Assembly (NCBI RefSeq): GCF_000003815.2
Contig: NC_049980.1
Span: 6,798,828-6,862,827 of the forward strand
Length of the DNA: 64,000 nucleotides
Source: Branchiostoma floridae
Lineage: Eukaryota > Chordata > Leptocardii > Amphioxiformes > Branchiostomatidae
Direction of reading: 5' to 3'
Shown: positions 35,675-48,722 of the stretch, in pieces
Layout of the letters: each line of letters starts with the position of its first letter
Numbering within the stretch: the first letter of the stretch is position 1
Made by a program: the position numbers and the translations under genes
The notes under the pieces: generated by a model
Database searches by the model: none
Seen by the model: only the letters and a program-made list of their open reading frames with translations
What the model was told of the DNA's origin: nothing

Positions 35675-36089
35675 TCTTCAAACCTGGATAGATTAACCAG
35701 GAGGACTTAAACGAAGGGCTCCATATTTTATACACATAGTAAACTGACTGGTGTTTCTACACTTTGTACAGATCTTTGTTGTATTCAAACTTGAAGTTCA
35801 TCTTGTTACTTCACATAGACCTTTATTACCTGAAAGCGAGCATGAGAGAGAGGTTCAAATGTGCTATACCAAACCAGTCTTAAACAGTAATATACTAATA
35901 TTACTAAGATATGAAGTTGGAAGGCCTTCTTGTTTGTAGCATAGACCTTTTAAAGGTTTATGTACCATTCCAACACTAGTGAAATATTGCTACCCCAGTA
36001 CATGTACTGTGTACTATAGTAATATGGAAGAAGGAATGATGGAGATATGTGTACCCTGGTCCCTGTCAGAAAGTGTTATAGTAATGGTA

Positions 36090-36308
36090 TAACGCTGGTT
36101 CACCTTTATGCGAGAGTAACATATATCCGTTGTTTGTAAAAAAAAAGCATTTAGGGATATGAAGTCGACGGACGGTGGTTTCTAATCGGAACATTTTGAA
36201 AATATTGCAAATTTGAAACCACTGTCAGCAGACTTAATACTCCTAAATGTGCTGTTTTCAAAGACAACGGATTAAGGTCACCCCACGGATAAAGGTGAAC
36301 TAGCATTA
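36090..36308. mobile_element. Palindromic MITE, family TAACGCTAGTTCACC (copy 2)
   Basis: Ends TAACGCTGGTTCACCTTTAT and ATAAAGGTGAACTAGCATTA, centre GTCGACGGACGG as in 12533-12730. Located about 400 bp past the RPA2 stop, so probably in its 3' UTR or just downstream. Confidence 0.85.
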
Positions 36309-36674
36309 CAAGTTGTACATACAAATGTACTTGTGTGCGGCTGAATATGGCAGGATAAAGAAAGAAATGTATTTTTGTTGGGGTCTCCTGTGGTGGAAAG
36401 AGAGGATATCTCCAAATAGCAGCATTATGACTTGACATAAAATTGTATGATATGTTGGGTAGGCTTGGGCTCTGGTTGGTATAGTATCATCTGTACCACA
36501 TTAAAATGATACTTTTTTTCTTGAAAAGATTTCATCATCTGGTCTTATTGGGATTTCTCTGAAGTTTGAAGAGAAAATATTACATTGCTTACTGTAATTC
36601 GTTATATTTTTGAGGTGGTTTTCTTTTCAGTGACTGCAAACTTAAACCAAGGATGAAAGCTCTTTGCTTGAACC

Positions 36675-36852
36675 TAGTCTCCAAGCAGATCCTACTGTGC
36701 CATAAGATAGTATCAAAGCTGGCCAAGGGGTATAGCCAGTCAAAGGGAATCAAACGGGCACCTCCCGGTAGCGTAACACTCCTAGGCCGGCTTCACTCCT
36801 CTGCCGGCTTCTGGTACTATCTTATGCTACCGTAGGATCTGCTTGGAGATTA
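36675..36852. mobile_element. Mutator-like MITE, TIR TAGTCTCCAAGCAGATCCT, 9-bp TSD
   Basis: Inverted ends TAGTCTCCAAGCAGATCCT / AGGATCTGCTTGGAGATTA. Flanks gcttgaacc (36666-36674) and gcttaaacc (36853-36861) form a 9-bp duplication with one mismatch. Non-coding. Confidence 0.88.
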
Positions 36853-37710
36853 GCTTAAACCCACCACAAAAACTTTGGTTTACATTATGCCATGTTGATA
36901 TGACTGTATGGATGGCATCCATGCGTGCATTGGTTTTAGTCAAGTTCCCAAAAAAGTGTTTGACCATACCAGGTATTGTAAGTTGTACAAAGCAGCTGCA
37001 GAATGAGCAATTATTTGCTGTCAATTGCAAACAAAATATCGGAAAGCAGATACAGTAGAGGCCGCTTACTTGCACACCCAGTACATTCTGTGCAATTATC
37101 CGAATGGTGCAGCAAAGCGAAGTTTAATATATATCAAGCTGGAACACAACCACGGGATTATCCAATAACTGGCTACTAACTGTACTAATGTCATCGAAAC
37201 CTGCAGTGAATCAAAAGTCACAGAAAAAAGTGTAAAAGAACAAAATTAAAGAATTTATTCTTTCATACATCATACGTTGTTCAACCAAGGAGGTTAAAAA
37301 TCTTGATTTTTAACCTCCTTGGTTCAACATCTTTACCACTAGTATTTCAATTCTTAGTTGCATGCTCCTTTAATTTCCCTGAGGATGTTATCCACGTACA
37401 TCATGTAGTCTGTTGAACACCCAAATCAACATGGCCTTGTTCATTGTGTGACTATAGCACTATCACGAACTTAAACCCACTGCAAACACTTCATTTTCCC
37501 CTTCCAGCAAAATTAAACCCACTTGGAAATTGAAGGCATTTACAGTAGCTGTGCCACAAGTGGTAGTTTCAAGATCATTAGCAATTCCTCCAAAGGCAAA
37601 TATGTATGTGTGAGTTGATTTGCATGACTTATGCATACCAATATATGATAACAGAATTTGATACAGATCCTTGATTTAACCTTTCGCTGAAGCCAGAGAC
37701 TTTGTTCTCA

Positions 37711-37941
37711 TAGCCTCCATAGCAGGCTCTCGGGGCCTTTTGGGTGGGCTCATAATACATTTTTGTTGGCCATTTCTTTTTGTGCTTGGTCGCTTAGCTT
37801 TTACCAAGGACGTTATATCATGTGATATAACGTCCTTGCTTTTACAAAAGCTTCTTGGTCGCTTATACCGCCGGGTAAAAAAGAATAAGACGAAAAACGG
37901 AAAAATTCAAAAAGGCCCAGAGAGCCTTCTAATGGAGGCTA
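37711..37941. mobile_element. Mutator-like MITE, TIR TAGCCTCCAT, 9-bp TSD
   Basis: Inverted ends TAGCCTCCAT / ATGGAGGCTA with AGGCTCTC and GGGCC deeper in the arms. A perfect 9-bp duplication, ttgttctca, at 37702-37710 and 37942-37950. The interior has a perfect 32-bp palindrome (AAGGACGTTATATCA arms) near 37804-37835. Confidence 0.9.
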
Positions 37942-39134
37942 TTGTTCTCAGTAGTTTAACTTTAAGAAAAAAAATTAAAAATGTCCAATGTTACGATTGA
38001 TACCTTGTAGGTTAACGCCTTTGTAGAAGTACCCACCTTTGCAGGTAATCACCAAAACGTTTTAATGTATTGCAAGGAGGTTGAACCTCCTTGTGTATTG
38101 TAAGCTGTCGGGACATTTTTTTTGGCGGAGGGGCGACCTTCCGGCCATTGTACAACTTTAATAGAGAATGACAAGGGAGTGATTTAAGTAAATATTCTTA
38201 GCTTATCATTTTCTCATTATCGGATTCATTCTAATGGTGAAGAAATACTACTATCAAGGACGTTATGCTGCTATCAAATTCCCTGTAGTAATTTCAACCT
38301 CAGCGTTTTATTTGAGTATAAAATAACTTCCGGTCCTGTTTCATATTCCTTTCGGACCATTCCATTAGAGTTTGTTGCAGATAGATTTTACTACATCTAT
38401 TCAAATATGGGGTGACTGATACATTATATATCTTTACCACGAAAAACATTCAAATGGGATTTTCTTCTCACCCCTGAATAGATTTTTCGTTGGAATATCC
38501 CAAACACGCACTTCTGTTTGCTGCGTTCTTTGGAAATGACGTGTACTGTTAGGGACATCCGCTATTGTTTGCTGGGCATTTGTGTTGAGTGGGGAATTTG
38601 TGTTGAGTAGGAAATTTGTCTTGAGTGAAGACATTTGAGTTGAGTAGTGTCGCGTCTTGTGTAGAGTGATGTTTGGTCTTCCCAATCTTGGCCAATCAAG
38701 CTTCATTGCCTGTCGCCGGCATTCAAAATTCGTAACAATTAAAGTTTTTATCAGTGCTTTGTCCATTTCACACATCATTTCCCGCGAGAACACGGGACAA
38801 ACGACACAAAGAAAGGACTGATTGTGGTGGTTAGCAGTTCTTTCAATTCACTATTTTCTCTGCTCGCAATGTTGCCATTGAACCCGTTCGTCCCTGTAGT
38901 TTTCTCGGGAGAATACCTGACCATTGTTAAAAAGGGGTCGATTGTTGTGAAAACATTGCTAATTAGGTAATCAAACAACAAAGCGCCGGTCTGACTGCGG
39001 GGAGCACACATGAGGGTCTCGTCACTTCTTGAGCAGCGGTCAGTCGATGTGAGAGTCGTTCCAGAGACAGGACGTGCGTGTGTCCGCTTCGCTGGAAACA
39101 GACGAGAGATTTGGTTACATACAGTTCGCAAGGT

Positions 39135-42100
39135 ATGAGAAGTGACGGTGAAGGCACCAGGCTAGCACTAGGACCCCAGGATCGCAGTCTACAGGCCCGG
39201 CTTATGGCGAGCGAAGCCGCGATGGAGGAACTGAGACTTCTACGGCAAAGACAAGAGACGCTGGTCGAGGAAGCAAAGAGAAAACTTCCGCAAGAGCTGG
39301 TCAGGCCCGCCGGGTGTATCAACAGTTCCATCGACAAGCTTCGTAACGCAGTGGTGAGTGCATCAGATTTACTATAAACAGTAGTTTTAGGAGCAGAAAA
39401 TACGCATTCAGTCAGTGTTTCCATTCTTATCATAACACAAGCCGTTCTCCCTCGAGATAGGGCGGCCCACACACAAGCACAAAGACTTCCTGGCCCTACC
39501 GTTTGGCATTTTTTTCGTGTTACTACATAAATTCTTCTCCCTAACAAAGTTACACAGGAATACAATAGACCAGGGTGCAAGCTAAGCCTTTTTTTGACAT
39601 GACGCCAAACCATTTCACCAAGAACTGCGAGTGCGTGGCTTTTGTTTGAGTCCTATTAGTCACACAAACATCGTCCACTTTGTGCATTCGGTTGTGCAAA
39701 AACCAACAACGACCCTCTGCTAAGTGCCAGACTCGCATTTTCCGTTCTCCAAACCGCACTATGTCCAACAAAGGAAGACTAGTCCTTGATCTGACTGGTA
39801 ATGATGTAAATGAGTAATCTAGAAAGTGTTCCGTGCATGGAGTTGATAAAGTTAAAAGCCTGGCGGCCGGTGGCAGACAGAGACAGCGGAACGAATTTGT
39901 CTGGCTTTACAGGAAAGCCGGCTGATAACAAGATCTCGGGGATAACCTTGTTAGTTACTTCCTCCGCGCGCCAAGTTTCTAGCGAAGTTCTGTCACTGTA
40001 ACTACAACATGTTGCAACATGCACGGGCACCTGGTGTGTTTTCGCCCATTGTCGCAGGTACGCGTTCTTTTGAGATGCACAGAGAACAATGGTGAGGCAT
40101 TTATGTCGTCCGATTGCTACATCCTTCTTTTCGGCATATCAGTAGGCTTTGCTAGTGTTTTTCATGAATACATGAATATGCACAAGAACGTAGTTTCGTG
40201 TCCAACTTGTATAGTGTTTGAGAGAATGGGCCCCATAGTTTGCAGTGCATGAATAGACGGATGGTATCTTCTGGCGTATTTTACTTGGGCAATCAAACTG
40301 GCTTTTCATGTAATAACTTGCACACTCAGCACTTTCGGTATGTAAATTTAACGCTAGATATGATTCTTTGGGCAGGTATTGTTCTTAAACGTAATATTCA
40401 TGGTTTTCTAGTGATAGAAAAAATTCCTAAGCTTTCCATTCCATTCCCGCTAGTGCCCAAACACCGTTGTTTTTCTAAAGCAATAGTCATGTTTTCCCAA
40501 CGTCGCAGCGGTAAACATGCGAGGAGACCACGCCACGAGTTGATTGTTTGTGTTCCAACAGAGGGTGCGAAATCCATGCGAAATGTCATTACCATACCGC
40601 AGTGGCAACATCACAATTTTTTCCTTGTGTCTCCGTGTGGTCTGAACCAACAGCGACTTTACTTATTAACATTCCTGCATTTCTTCTTGAAAATTCGCAC
40701 TGTACACCGATGATTTGGTATTGGTAGCCTCTGTTGCAGTCCACGCCATTCAGGAACCAAATAGACTTCTGCAAGCAATCAATACGGGTAGCTGTAATGT
40801 AAGAAAAGCGCCCAACAGGGTCTACAACAGAGGCTATGCCATTAGTGATTAGCTACACATGCATCCAGGAGTGTTGCAAACTTCAAAAAGTATCCTGCTA
40901 GGTGTTACACAAATATAGGAACCCTTTGTACGAAGTAATTACTATAAAATTGACCGTCGCTCTGTAGGATTTTTTATTGTCTTATTCGGTAGCCACAACG
41001 CGCGTGTTCTCACTTGTGTGTGTAATTTTGTGTTGACACTTAATTATCCGGGACCACCCTTCGCGTGTGAGTGCGAAGTTACGCCGCACCCTGGTGTCGG
41101 CCAGCTGTTGATACACATTAATCGTGCTGGGCACCACGTCAATTCGGGTGAGAAAAAGGGAAAAGGGATCGTTCCGATATTTATGGTTTCTGAACGCCGA
41201 CGGTGACCGGAAAACTTCCCACAAAAATTCACACAGGAAAAAAATAACGATGTGCAGGGTTTCGGCATTACGTCATAGCGAGATGACGTCATTGTATTAG
41301 GCTTCAACCAATGAGAATATTTCTAGCTATCTGTATCAATGACTACCGTTGCGCATCTCCGCAATATCAAATTTCTGGGAACGTTTCAGAAAAGAAAACG
41401 GACGTACGCTCTGGATATTTACAAATTCTAGTTCCCTTTGAAAGTAGAGAAGCAAGGGCCTCTCACATTGTGTAAATAGATAGGAAACTGTTGACACACA
41501 CACTGTGAAAGCGCAACACTTGAATTTTTAGTGATCTGGACAGGTCTGTAGTTGAAACTTCCAAGTTTTATTCTTAGTTGAGATAACCCCACACCCTTTC
41601 AATTGTCAAAACATGCCATTATTTTCTTTTCTGTTGGACATCAACTTTACTTTGATGTTTTTGATCGATGTTCCCGAAGTCGTTGAAAGCGACAGAAAGC
41701 CCGTGGTGTTTGTAAAGTTGACTTTGCTAGTGACCCGCGTCAGTTGAGTTCAAAGCGGGTGCCCTTGTATTGTGCACTTGCTGGTCTGTCGGCGTCAGTA
41801 AATGTTTATCCTTGTATCTTTTCCATTTCTCTCAGCTACTATTTTCTCCCGCCAATTCTAAAGTAAGAAAAAAATGGTATTGTTCTTACATAATAAGTCC
41901 CCTAAAATGTGCTAAAAGGTATCGGTGTCCTCTTCCGGTCTAAATATTTGTTTTGTTCGGGCAAATCTTAAACGTGCGACTGTAATCCGCCAACAGCACA
42001 AACAAAATGGACAAATATTTTCGAAGGGAAATCGCAGGGTGAGAGTTTGTCTTGCTTTGTTTGGAGTTTGCCGCTTTCCAGATTTAATTATCTTTTTTTT

Positions 42101-45100
42101 TTATTGAAGTAAGGTCGTGTTGATTCAATTACTAGTATATGATGGAAAAAGTTTCCCTCTCACTGTAAATCGCACGCAACAGTTGCAAAATGAGCAGATA
42201 TGTGTCGTGGATTGGAAACAAAATACTTGTTTTGGAAATCTAAAGGAAGAAAGTCAATTCCAAAGTCAAAGAAGAAGATGGGAAAGAATAAAACTGAGAA
42301 AGAATCGGTATACGGTACTATACCATTCTCTGAATGTTGTCAATTGTACAAGCTTCCTGACTATACTTAGATTCATAACGAAGGTATTTCATTAGGCAAG
42401 CTTTCTTTTTATTCGTACGCTCACATTATATTTTGGGTTCCAAGAGGATGTCATCCAAACAATCAAATAAACACGGCCCAATTTACTAAAGCACTGTCAA
42501 GAAAAAAAAAACCCAGCATCAATTGGTTGCTAGCTCTAGAAAAAAGACATGTTTCCAAAACTAACAAAACAACAGTCACAGACTGACGTATATGCATAAC
42601 ACAGTTGTTTGGGTTAACTGATCATTTGGGTATATGACAAGCACCTTCAAAACGTCTCAGACAATAAGAACGTCTACTTGGGAGTGTTGTGATTTCTTTT
42701 GACAGTTTCGTAACTTGGTTACAACAGCCTCTTCTCGTAAAATAACAACAAAGCCTCTTCGAAAGTTGCCAAACACACAAGTGACAATTATGGATGCTTT
42801 ACCTCCTGGTCCTAGTGTTTTTCTAACAAAGTAAACAAACACAACGTGTTGACAAGCAATCGTCTACGTGGTCTAAAGTTACGGACAAATTCATAGGAGC
42901 TTTAGCGCCAATATCAGATATGTTCATGTGTCAGCAACCATCTAAAATGCTAAATTTATTTCTTCTCCACCCCAGGACCATCTAAAACGGACGGACAGTG
43001 ACCTGGTCGGCGCCCTACACACCCTGAACACGCAGATCCTTCAGCTCAAGCTTGCAGAGGCCGCGGAGACAGACGGCGAGAACGACCTGATGAGCGCCTC
43101 CTGTCGATCCATGTCATCATCTGCAGTCTCCATCCCGAGCTTTACCAGCAGGTGTGTATCATTTTTGAATCCTAAAATATACGTAACAAAAGCTAATCAC
43201 GTGGTGGTCTAAAGTCATGAAAACGTTTGTTTCTTGTTTTGTTTTTCAAAGAGTTATTCTAACTTGTAGGTCAAATTCTAATGGGATTCCTGTGTCTACG
43301 TCTATAAACGATTACGCTTCAAGTTTCTGTTTCACCTATGTGAACAGCACGCGTATACTGTAGCGTGTACTAAACCCTTACAGTACGCTGAACTAGTCAT
43401 GACAGAAACCAAAAGATTTGAGTAGCTAAACTTCTAAAAAATGTGGTTTATGTTACATACTGTAACTTGTTGCATTTGAGCTTTGCATGTCTGTATTTGC
43501 TTTTTACTTTCTGTATTTGTAGTATTTGTTATTTACTTGTACTTGTACTAAAATAAACTGCAAACTTGAGTATGTCGACATCATGTCCAGTATCTAAATG
43601 TTGCAATAAAAAAACAGTACGCGTGATCTAACTCTTCAATGTCTCCGTTATATTGCAGCTCTCGCACCAGCACCCTGATCGACCTCCCCGACAGTCGACG
43701 CAGCTCGGGCTTCTTCGACGCGTCGTCCCCCTCCCCACCGCTCACCCCCGACATCGCCTCGCCCGAGAAACTGCACCACTACGAGGAGGTGGACGGACGG
43801 GTCTCGACGGGGTGGCCGGACGAAATCATCAGAGAACCCACGCCTATCACGAACTCTCAGTTCCACAATCGCCACAGCTTCGGAGAATCCGACAGCGTAG
43901 CATCAAATGATGCTAAACAGTCGTACTTCAGTGGGATGATACCGGTACAGAGCCAGGCACCGAGAGAAGAGAAGAAGAAGGACGATTCGCTGAGTAGGAG
44001 GTTCAAGTTGGCGCTTCGCCCGCGCTCCAAGACGGGGTTGTCTGTGTGCTACCCGTACCCAAGCCCCATGCACGCCATCGCCATACAGAGCGACATGTAT
44101 GTACCGGCAGACAGCGAGAGCGTTGTGGAAGAGGAACACTCATCTTGTGTGGATGCAAGAAGCGACCACAACCAGTCCACGAATCGTCCTGAAGTTGTGA
44201 CTGATGCACAAGCCGTGAGTTTGACAGGCGTCCCTGCAGACGACAAGTTCGCCAAGGCGCCCCCTGCCGAGAAAAACGCGGGACTGCTCCGACCAGTGTC
44301 CACACCCCCTGACATGTCGCGAGTGTGGAATGGCGAAGTCCTCCACACAAAGAACAGTGAACAGACAACCGAGCAGCTCGTCGACATACCGGACTATGAG
44401 AACATTTTCTCCGCCTACTCGGAACTTCCCGGTAACGACATTGCGCCGAGGCGTCACTCCTTTGCCGGGTCACGTGCCACGAAGCAGCACGTTGAAGACG
44501 CGATCCCAAACTACGAGAACTTGTCGAACCTTGATAATGACTACGGCGACTACGTGACACTCGCCCCCGAAGATCTGCCACAGATCCCACGAGCTACAGC
44601 TGCAAAGTCCGTGAGCGAAGCCCGCTCCGAGTCACCGTCAGATTCTGGAGTAAAATCCGTCCCTGCTACTTCAGGATATGCGTCGCGACCTGAAGTTCAT
44701 CAAGAGAGAAAGGCACCGCGAAAACCAAAGCCGACGCCGAGGCAGTCTCTACTGAAGAAAGCCAGCCCCACAGTTACCCCGCCTTTGCCACAGCCAAGAG
44801 CAGAACCACAAGCAGACACTAGCAACGTGAATGTCAAAGCAACACCTGTTAGTAAGACACCTTCGAGCCAAACAACCGGCCAAGAGAACACTACGAGTAA
44901 AACGGCACAACCAGGACCTGCACTTCTGATGGCTTCACTGATAGCAGATGGCAAAGTGAACGGACTGACTGATGTGAAAATGAGCCCGAGTAAGGACAAG
45001 GAAAAGTCTGCGTTGACGAAGATTGTGGGGAAGTACAGCCCACGTAAGCAGATCCAAGCCCAGACTGAGTCCAAGACCAGAAGCACCACGAACATTGAGA

Positions 45101-46275
45101 AAACGACTCTTCAAGAGAAGACAAAGAGCGAACACAACAGTCCGCGTCGAAAGGAACAGCCCCAGCCTGACTCTAACAACAGCCACAACGCAAAGACTGT
45201 CAGAATGAAGTTCAGGGCTCCCCCAGGGGTAGACATAAGACCCCGTCACTGCAACGAGAACAGTCACGTCAGAAGTACAAAGTCCCCATCCGAGCCCAAC
45301 GCCATCAGATCAGAAAGTAGAGAACAAACGACGTCTCCTTCTGTCAGCAACAAGCCTCGCCAACCGAAGAGTGAAGGGCGAAACAGCCCGTGCCGAAAAC
45401 TGCAGTTTCAGCAAGACTCCAACAGAATGTCTGCACAACCAGGACAGGTTCCTCCTGGGCATAACGTCCCCCGTGGCACAGAGATCTCGGCCAAACGATG
45501 CTCTGCACAGGCGTCGACAAGAAGGCTGTCAAAAGACGCGCCTTTGCCCCAGTCACCAGCGACCCCTGTGTACGGGCCCGGGAATGACAAGTGCCCAGCG
45601 CCTACAGAATTCCGCTTGAGCCAACCAGTCGTGGCAAACCACAGACCAGGCAGAGTGCCCCACAGTGAACGCTATTGGACGACCGGAGAGCTGAGACAAC
45701 AGGTGGCTAGCCTCAACTCCGGCTACGCGAAAAAGGACGAGTCCAGTCGTCGGTACAAGAGGCACGACGGTCACAAGGACAGCAGAAAAACTCACGGCGA
45801 CAAGCGATCGGCGAGGCGTCACACCACCGCCGTGAACACTCCCGCTCACATGCCGCCGATGAACGGCGGTCTAGCCGACTACAGAAGCAGACACAGCCAC
45901 AGCAGCACCTCCCTAAACGGCCATCCAATGTCCAAGCTCACTTCCAGCGTACCACACGGTCACAGGGTCCCGCACGCGTTCGCCCGAGGTGTTCGCGGCC
46001 TGAAGAAGGCGGGCCAGAGTCGCAGCACGTCCCGACTGTACGACTACGACACCAGCGTGCTCGGGAGCTCCAGCGAGGAAAGCTCGTCCAGCGACTCGGA
46101 AATCAACCGAAGCGACAGCGAGAGCGACTCTGAATCCAGTGACGAAGCCGGCGGACTGGTCTTAGCCAAGGCAAAATGGCCTGCAGTTGTAGGGACGGCC
46201 ACTAGACGGCGCCTGTCGTCTCAGGACAGTTTGTCTAGAATGTTTCCTTCTTGCCACCTGGTCACAGAGTTATGA
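39135..46275 (+). CDS. DACT: Dapper/DACT-like Dishevelled-binding antagonist of beta-catenin
   Basis: Cytoplasmic/nuclear scaffold of Wnt and TGF-beta signalling that binds Dishevelled (family knowledge). Exons 39135-39353, 42976-43151, 43659-46275 join in frame to 1003 aa. Support: N-terminal coiled coil (LRLLRQRQETLVEEAK, about residues 18-50), a second leucine-zipper-like stretch in exon 2 (LNTQILQLKLAEAAE), a Ser-rich block and DSRRSSGFFD (compare vertebrate DSRPSSGFYE), PMHAIAIQSDMYVP near residue 265, basic/Ser/Pro-rich middle, and near the end an acidic Ser run followed by AGGLVLAKAKWP (compare SGGLVWP). Ends in VTEL, a class I PDZ-ligand form in place of the vertebrate MTTV. Two IP[DN]YEN motifs at about 374 and 413. 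Most of the protein is one large last exon, as in the vertebrate genes. Additional small exons cannot be excluded. Confidence 0.85.
42120..42480. repeat. Dispersed element copy in Dapper-like intron 1
   Basis: Matches the 2815-3195 / 16190-16780 / 36880-37450 family by the order GTTGCAAAATGAGCAGATA-type block, an AGTCAAAG(A) block, TTCTTTTTATTCG..CGCTCACAT, and GATGTCATCCAAACAATCAAAT. Non-coding. Confidence 0.65.
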
Positions 46276-46873
46276 ATGGACACATTGAAAGAACTACCTG
46301 TCGGTTGTGAATATAACTAAGTTGTAACTTGATATACTTATAGAAAATGTATATATCACCAGGTCAGCGTTTTGCGTTTGATTAGTTTACTTTGTTAGAA
46401 ATACTGTATGTTTGTTCCATAGTATTAAGATAAAGAATACGACAAGTCTTGTTTTCGCTGGTTCGGAAACCTTATGATATCACCAGGGCGTGATAATGAC
46501 ATAAGAAAACTTCTATCAACTGTGTTCAGTATATGCTGAATCTTACAATTCCTTGTAAAGACATGGTCAATGTGTACGCATTTATGTAAGAGATTTTCAT
46601 TGATAACTCCAATGAAATGTTTGCTTATGTGTTACGACGAGATATCTCAGTAACGTGTTAATTTTATGTTCTACTAGGTTCTTTGAAGCTTATGTTTAAG
46701 ACGTTTATAGTACATTTTCTTACTTTCTTACTTGTTTTTGTACTTAAGTAGCATGAGCAGCATTTTGTTACGCTTGTAAAAATCAAAAGTTTCGTTTTAT
46801 AAGATATGTATATTCTAGATCTGCTTCTTACAGCAGCCGTGGAAGTGTCTACCAGGCAATGTGGACAATCATC

Positions 46874-46879
46874 AATAAA
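46874..46879 (+). terminator. Possible polyadenylation signal of the Dapper-like gene
   Basis: AATAAA about 600 bp after the stop codon in otherwise featureless AT-rich sequence, before the first downstream MITE (47090). Confidence 0.4.
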
Positions 46880-47089
46880 TTGAACATTACGTAATCTCTG
46901 CGTCATTTGTGCTTCTTCTAGGTAACGGTAACACTAGCAGGTAGAACGGTATTTCAAATCAGAAATTCGGAGCAACACTACTCGACTTTTCTATGGCAAA
47001 GAACGATATCTAGTAAAAGTTTGCTCACAGTTCAGTTTAGTTTAGCTACTGAACTGTTAGCAGTGTTTCCAACCAAAGATAGAAAACAG

Positions 47090-47282
47090 TACTCTCCAAG
47101 CAGAGGTTAGGCTTCGGCTTTTTAACGTATTTTTAGCCGTTTTTATCGGGCTTTCTATTTCGTCATTTTTTTGCCGTGTCCAGCCTAACACAGGGCACAG
47201 GCTGGACAAAATAGAAAGCCCGATAAAAACGACTAAAAAACGTTGAAAAAACAGCCGGAGCCTAACCTCTGCTTGGAGAGTA
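47090..47282. mobile_element. Mutator-like MITE, TIR TACTCTCCAAGCAGAGGTT, 9-bp TSD
   Basis: Almost perfect foldback with ends TACTCTCCAAGCAGAGGTT and its inverse. A perfect 9-bp duplication, agaaaacag, at 47081-47089 and 47283-47291. Solo ends of the same family are near 18197 and 20377. Confidence 0.93.
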
Positions 47283-47419
47283 AGAAAACAGAAGTAATGT
47301 TGTGTACCTAAACCCTGTACCCTTACATGTATTTGTACCTGTAAAATCGTTAAGGTAATTGCCAGGACCTGAACACCTGACGTATAAACAAACTAAAGCA
47401 CTAGTGGACTTAAGATAAG

Positions 47420-48590
47420 TAAACCCCGTCTAAAGGATGACGATTTTGATAACCTGCCGGAGTGCCGGTTGAAAATCGAGAAAACCTACAAACCACAGGG
47501 TCTCTTTAGATCGTCTTTCTGCTGAGATCATTATAGCTCTGCAGGAAGCTGCCAAAGAATCCCTTCCTAGCAGAAAACACAAAACGTCTCATGTGGTTCC
47601 CGGTTGGAATGAGGTGGTTAGGGAAAGTCATAGTGCTGCCAGGGATGCATTTGCATCATGGTGCGACCACGGTCGACCCAAACACGGTGCTATCTGGGAA
47701 CTTATGCGTACAACAAGGGCAAAATTTGAATACTCTCTTAGACAATGCCGTCGCATTCATTCATTCATTCGTCCCATAGCCTTTTAATCAGCCGTAGGCC
47801 GTAGGGGCAGCACAACATGTTGTGCTGTATCAATAGGCATTTTAGTCCACTGGCGGCGCCTATCTCCTCTCCTCTGCCGTCGCAACGAAGCCCAATTTCG
47901 TGCCGACACACTGGCAAAGAGTTTACACAAGGGGGGAGGCAAGGGCTTCTGGTCGGCCCTACGTTCTCAGAATTGCACCAGACCGGGCCTTCCATGTACG
48001 GTTGGTGGCTGCTCAGGGGCGGCAGATATGTCCAACATGTGGAGAGACCATTATTGTGCTTTGTTGAACTCCACTGTACACAAGTCATTTGTAAACAATG
48101 CAGTCGAGACAGGTGTTGTGTTGACAATCCTGGAATGTGCGTATCTAAGTATCTAAGGCAATTAATACCCTGACCAATGGGAAATCATGTGATGCTGATG
48201 GTATCGCTGCGGAGCACCCGAAGCACACAGGCGCCCGGCTGTCCACATTGTTGTCGCTATTGGGAACATTCCTTCTAGGCTACTCAATATTGTTCTGATC
48301 CCCATTTTTAAAAAAAAAACAGAATGGTAACGTGACAGATAAAGATAACTACAGACCAATAGCGGTCTCCAGCCCGATTTGTAAAGCTCTGGAAATACAA
48401 CTTTTACAGCGCCTAGATGGATACCTTTATAACCCGGATAATCAATTTGGCTTTAAGAAGCAACATGGCACCGACATGTGTGTGTTTGCGTTGAAAGAAA
48501 TAATTCGATATTATCAAAAACGTTGTTCCCCAGTATTTGTATGTTTCCTCGACGCCACAAAGGCGTTCGACAGAGTCAATCATTGGTCAG
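47420..48590 (+). pseudogene. Decayed LINE (non-LTR retrotransposon) reverse-transcriptase region
   Basis: Fragments in shifting frames resemble a non-LTR ORF2: an upstream part with PGWNEVVRESHSAARDAF (near 47600), NEAQFRADTLAKSLH and GFWSALRSQN (near 47890-47970), then an RT core piece at 48332-48580 with DNYRPIAVSS, FGFKKQHGTD, and CFLDATKAFDRVNH (the second RT block). Stops and frameshifts break it and the catalytic FADD box is absent, since it is truncated at about 48590. Not functional. Confidence 0.85.
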
Positions 48591-48722
48591 GCAGACAACA
48601 TACTGCGCATGCTCCGGGTGACGTCTGCCTGGAACCCAGACCGTTAATTATGCATCTGCGAGGCGCATGCGCACTTCCGTCCACCCAGTCGTGAGAAGTA
48701 CACCACGTCTGTCTGCTACCAC

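Larger units (their letters stand above)
35675..39134. other. Intergenic region between RPA2 and the Dapper-like gene
   Basis: No supported gene. RPA2 3' UTR on the left; the Dapper-like promoter and 5' UTR on the right. Contains three MITEs (listed separately), a copy of the dispersed element at about 36880-37450, and several perfect short palindromes near 37279, 37802 and 38074. Minus-strand ORFs at 38434-39613 have no family support. Confidence 0.6.

Noticed and set aside
38434-39613. Minus-strand ORFs antisense to the Dapper-like first exon
   Set aside because: Shadows of the plus-strand coding exon and its 5' region; no motif recognised.
40240-40713. 157-codon plus-strand ORF in the Dapper-like intron 1
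   Set aside because: No recognisable motif, no splice or promoter context; probably chance.
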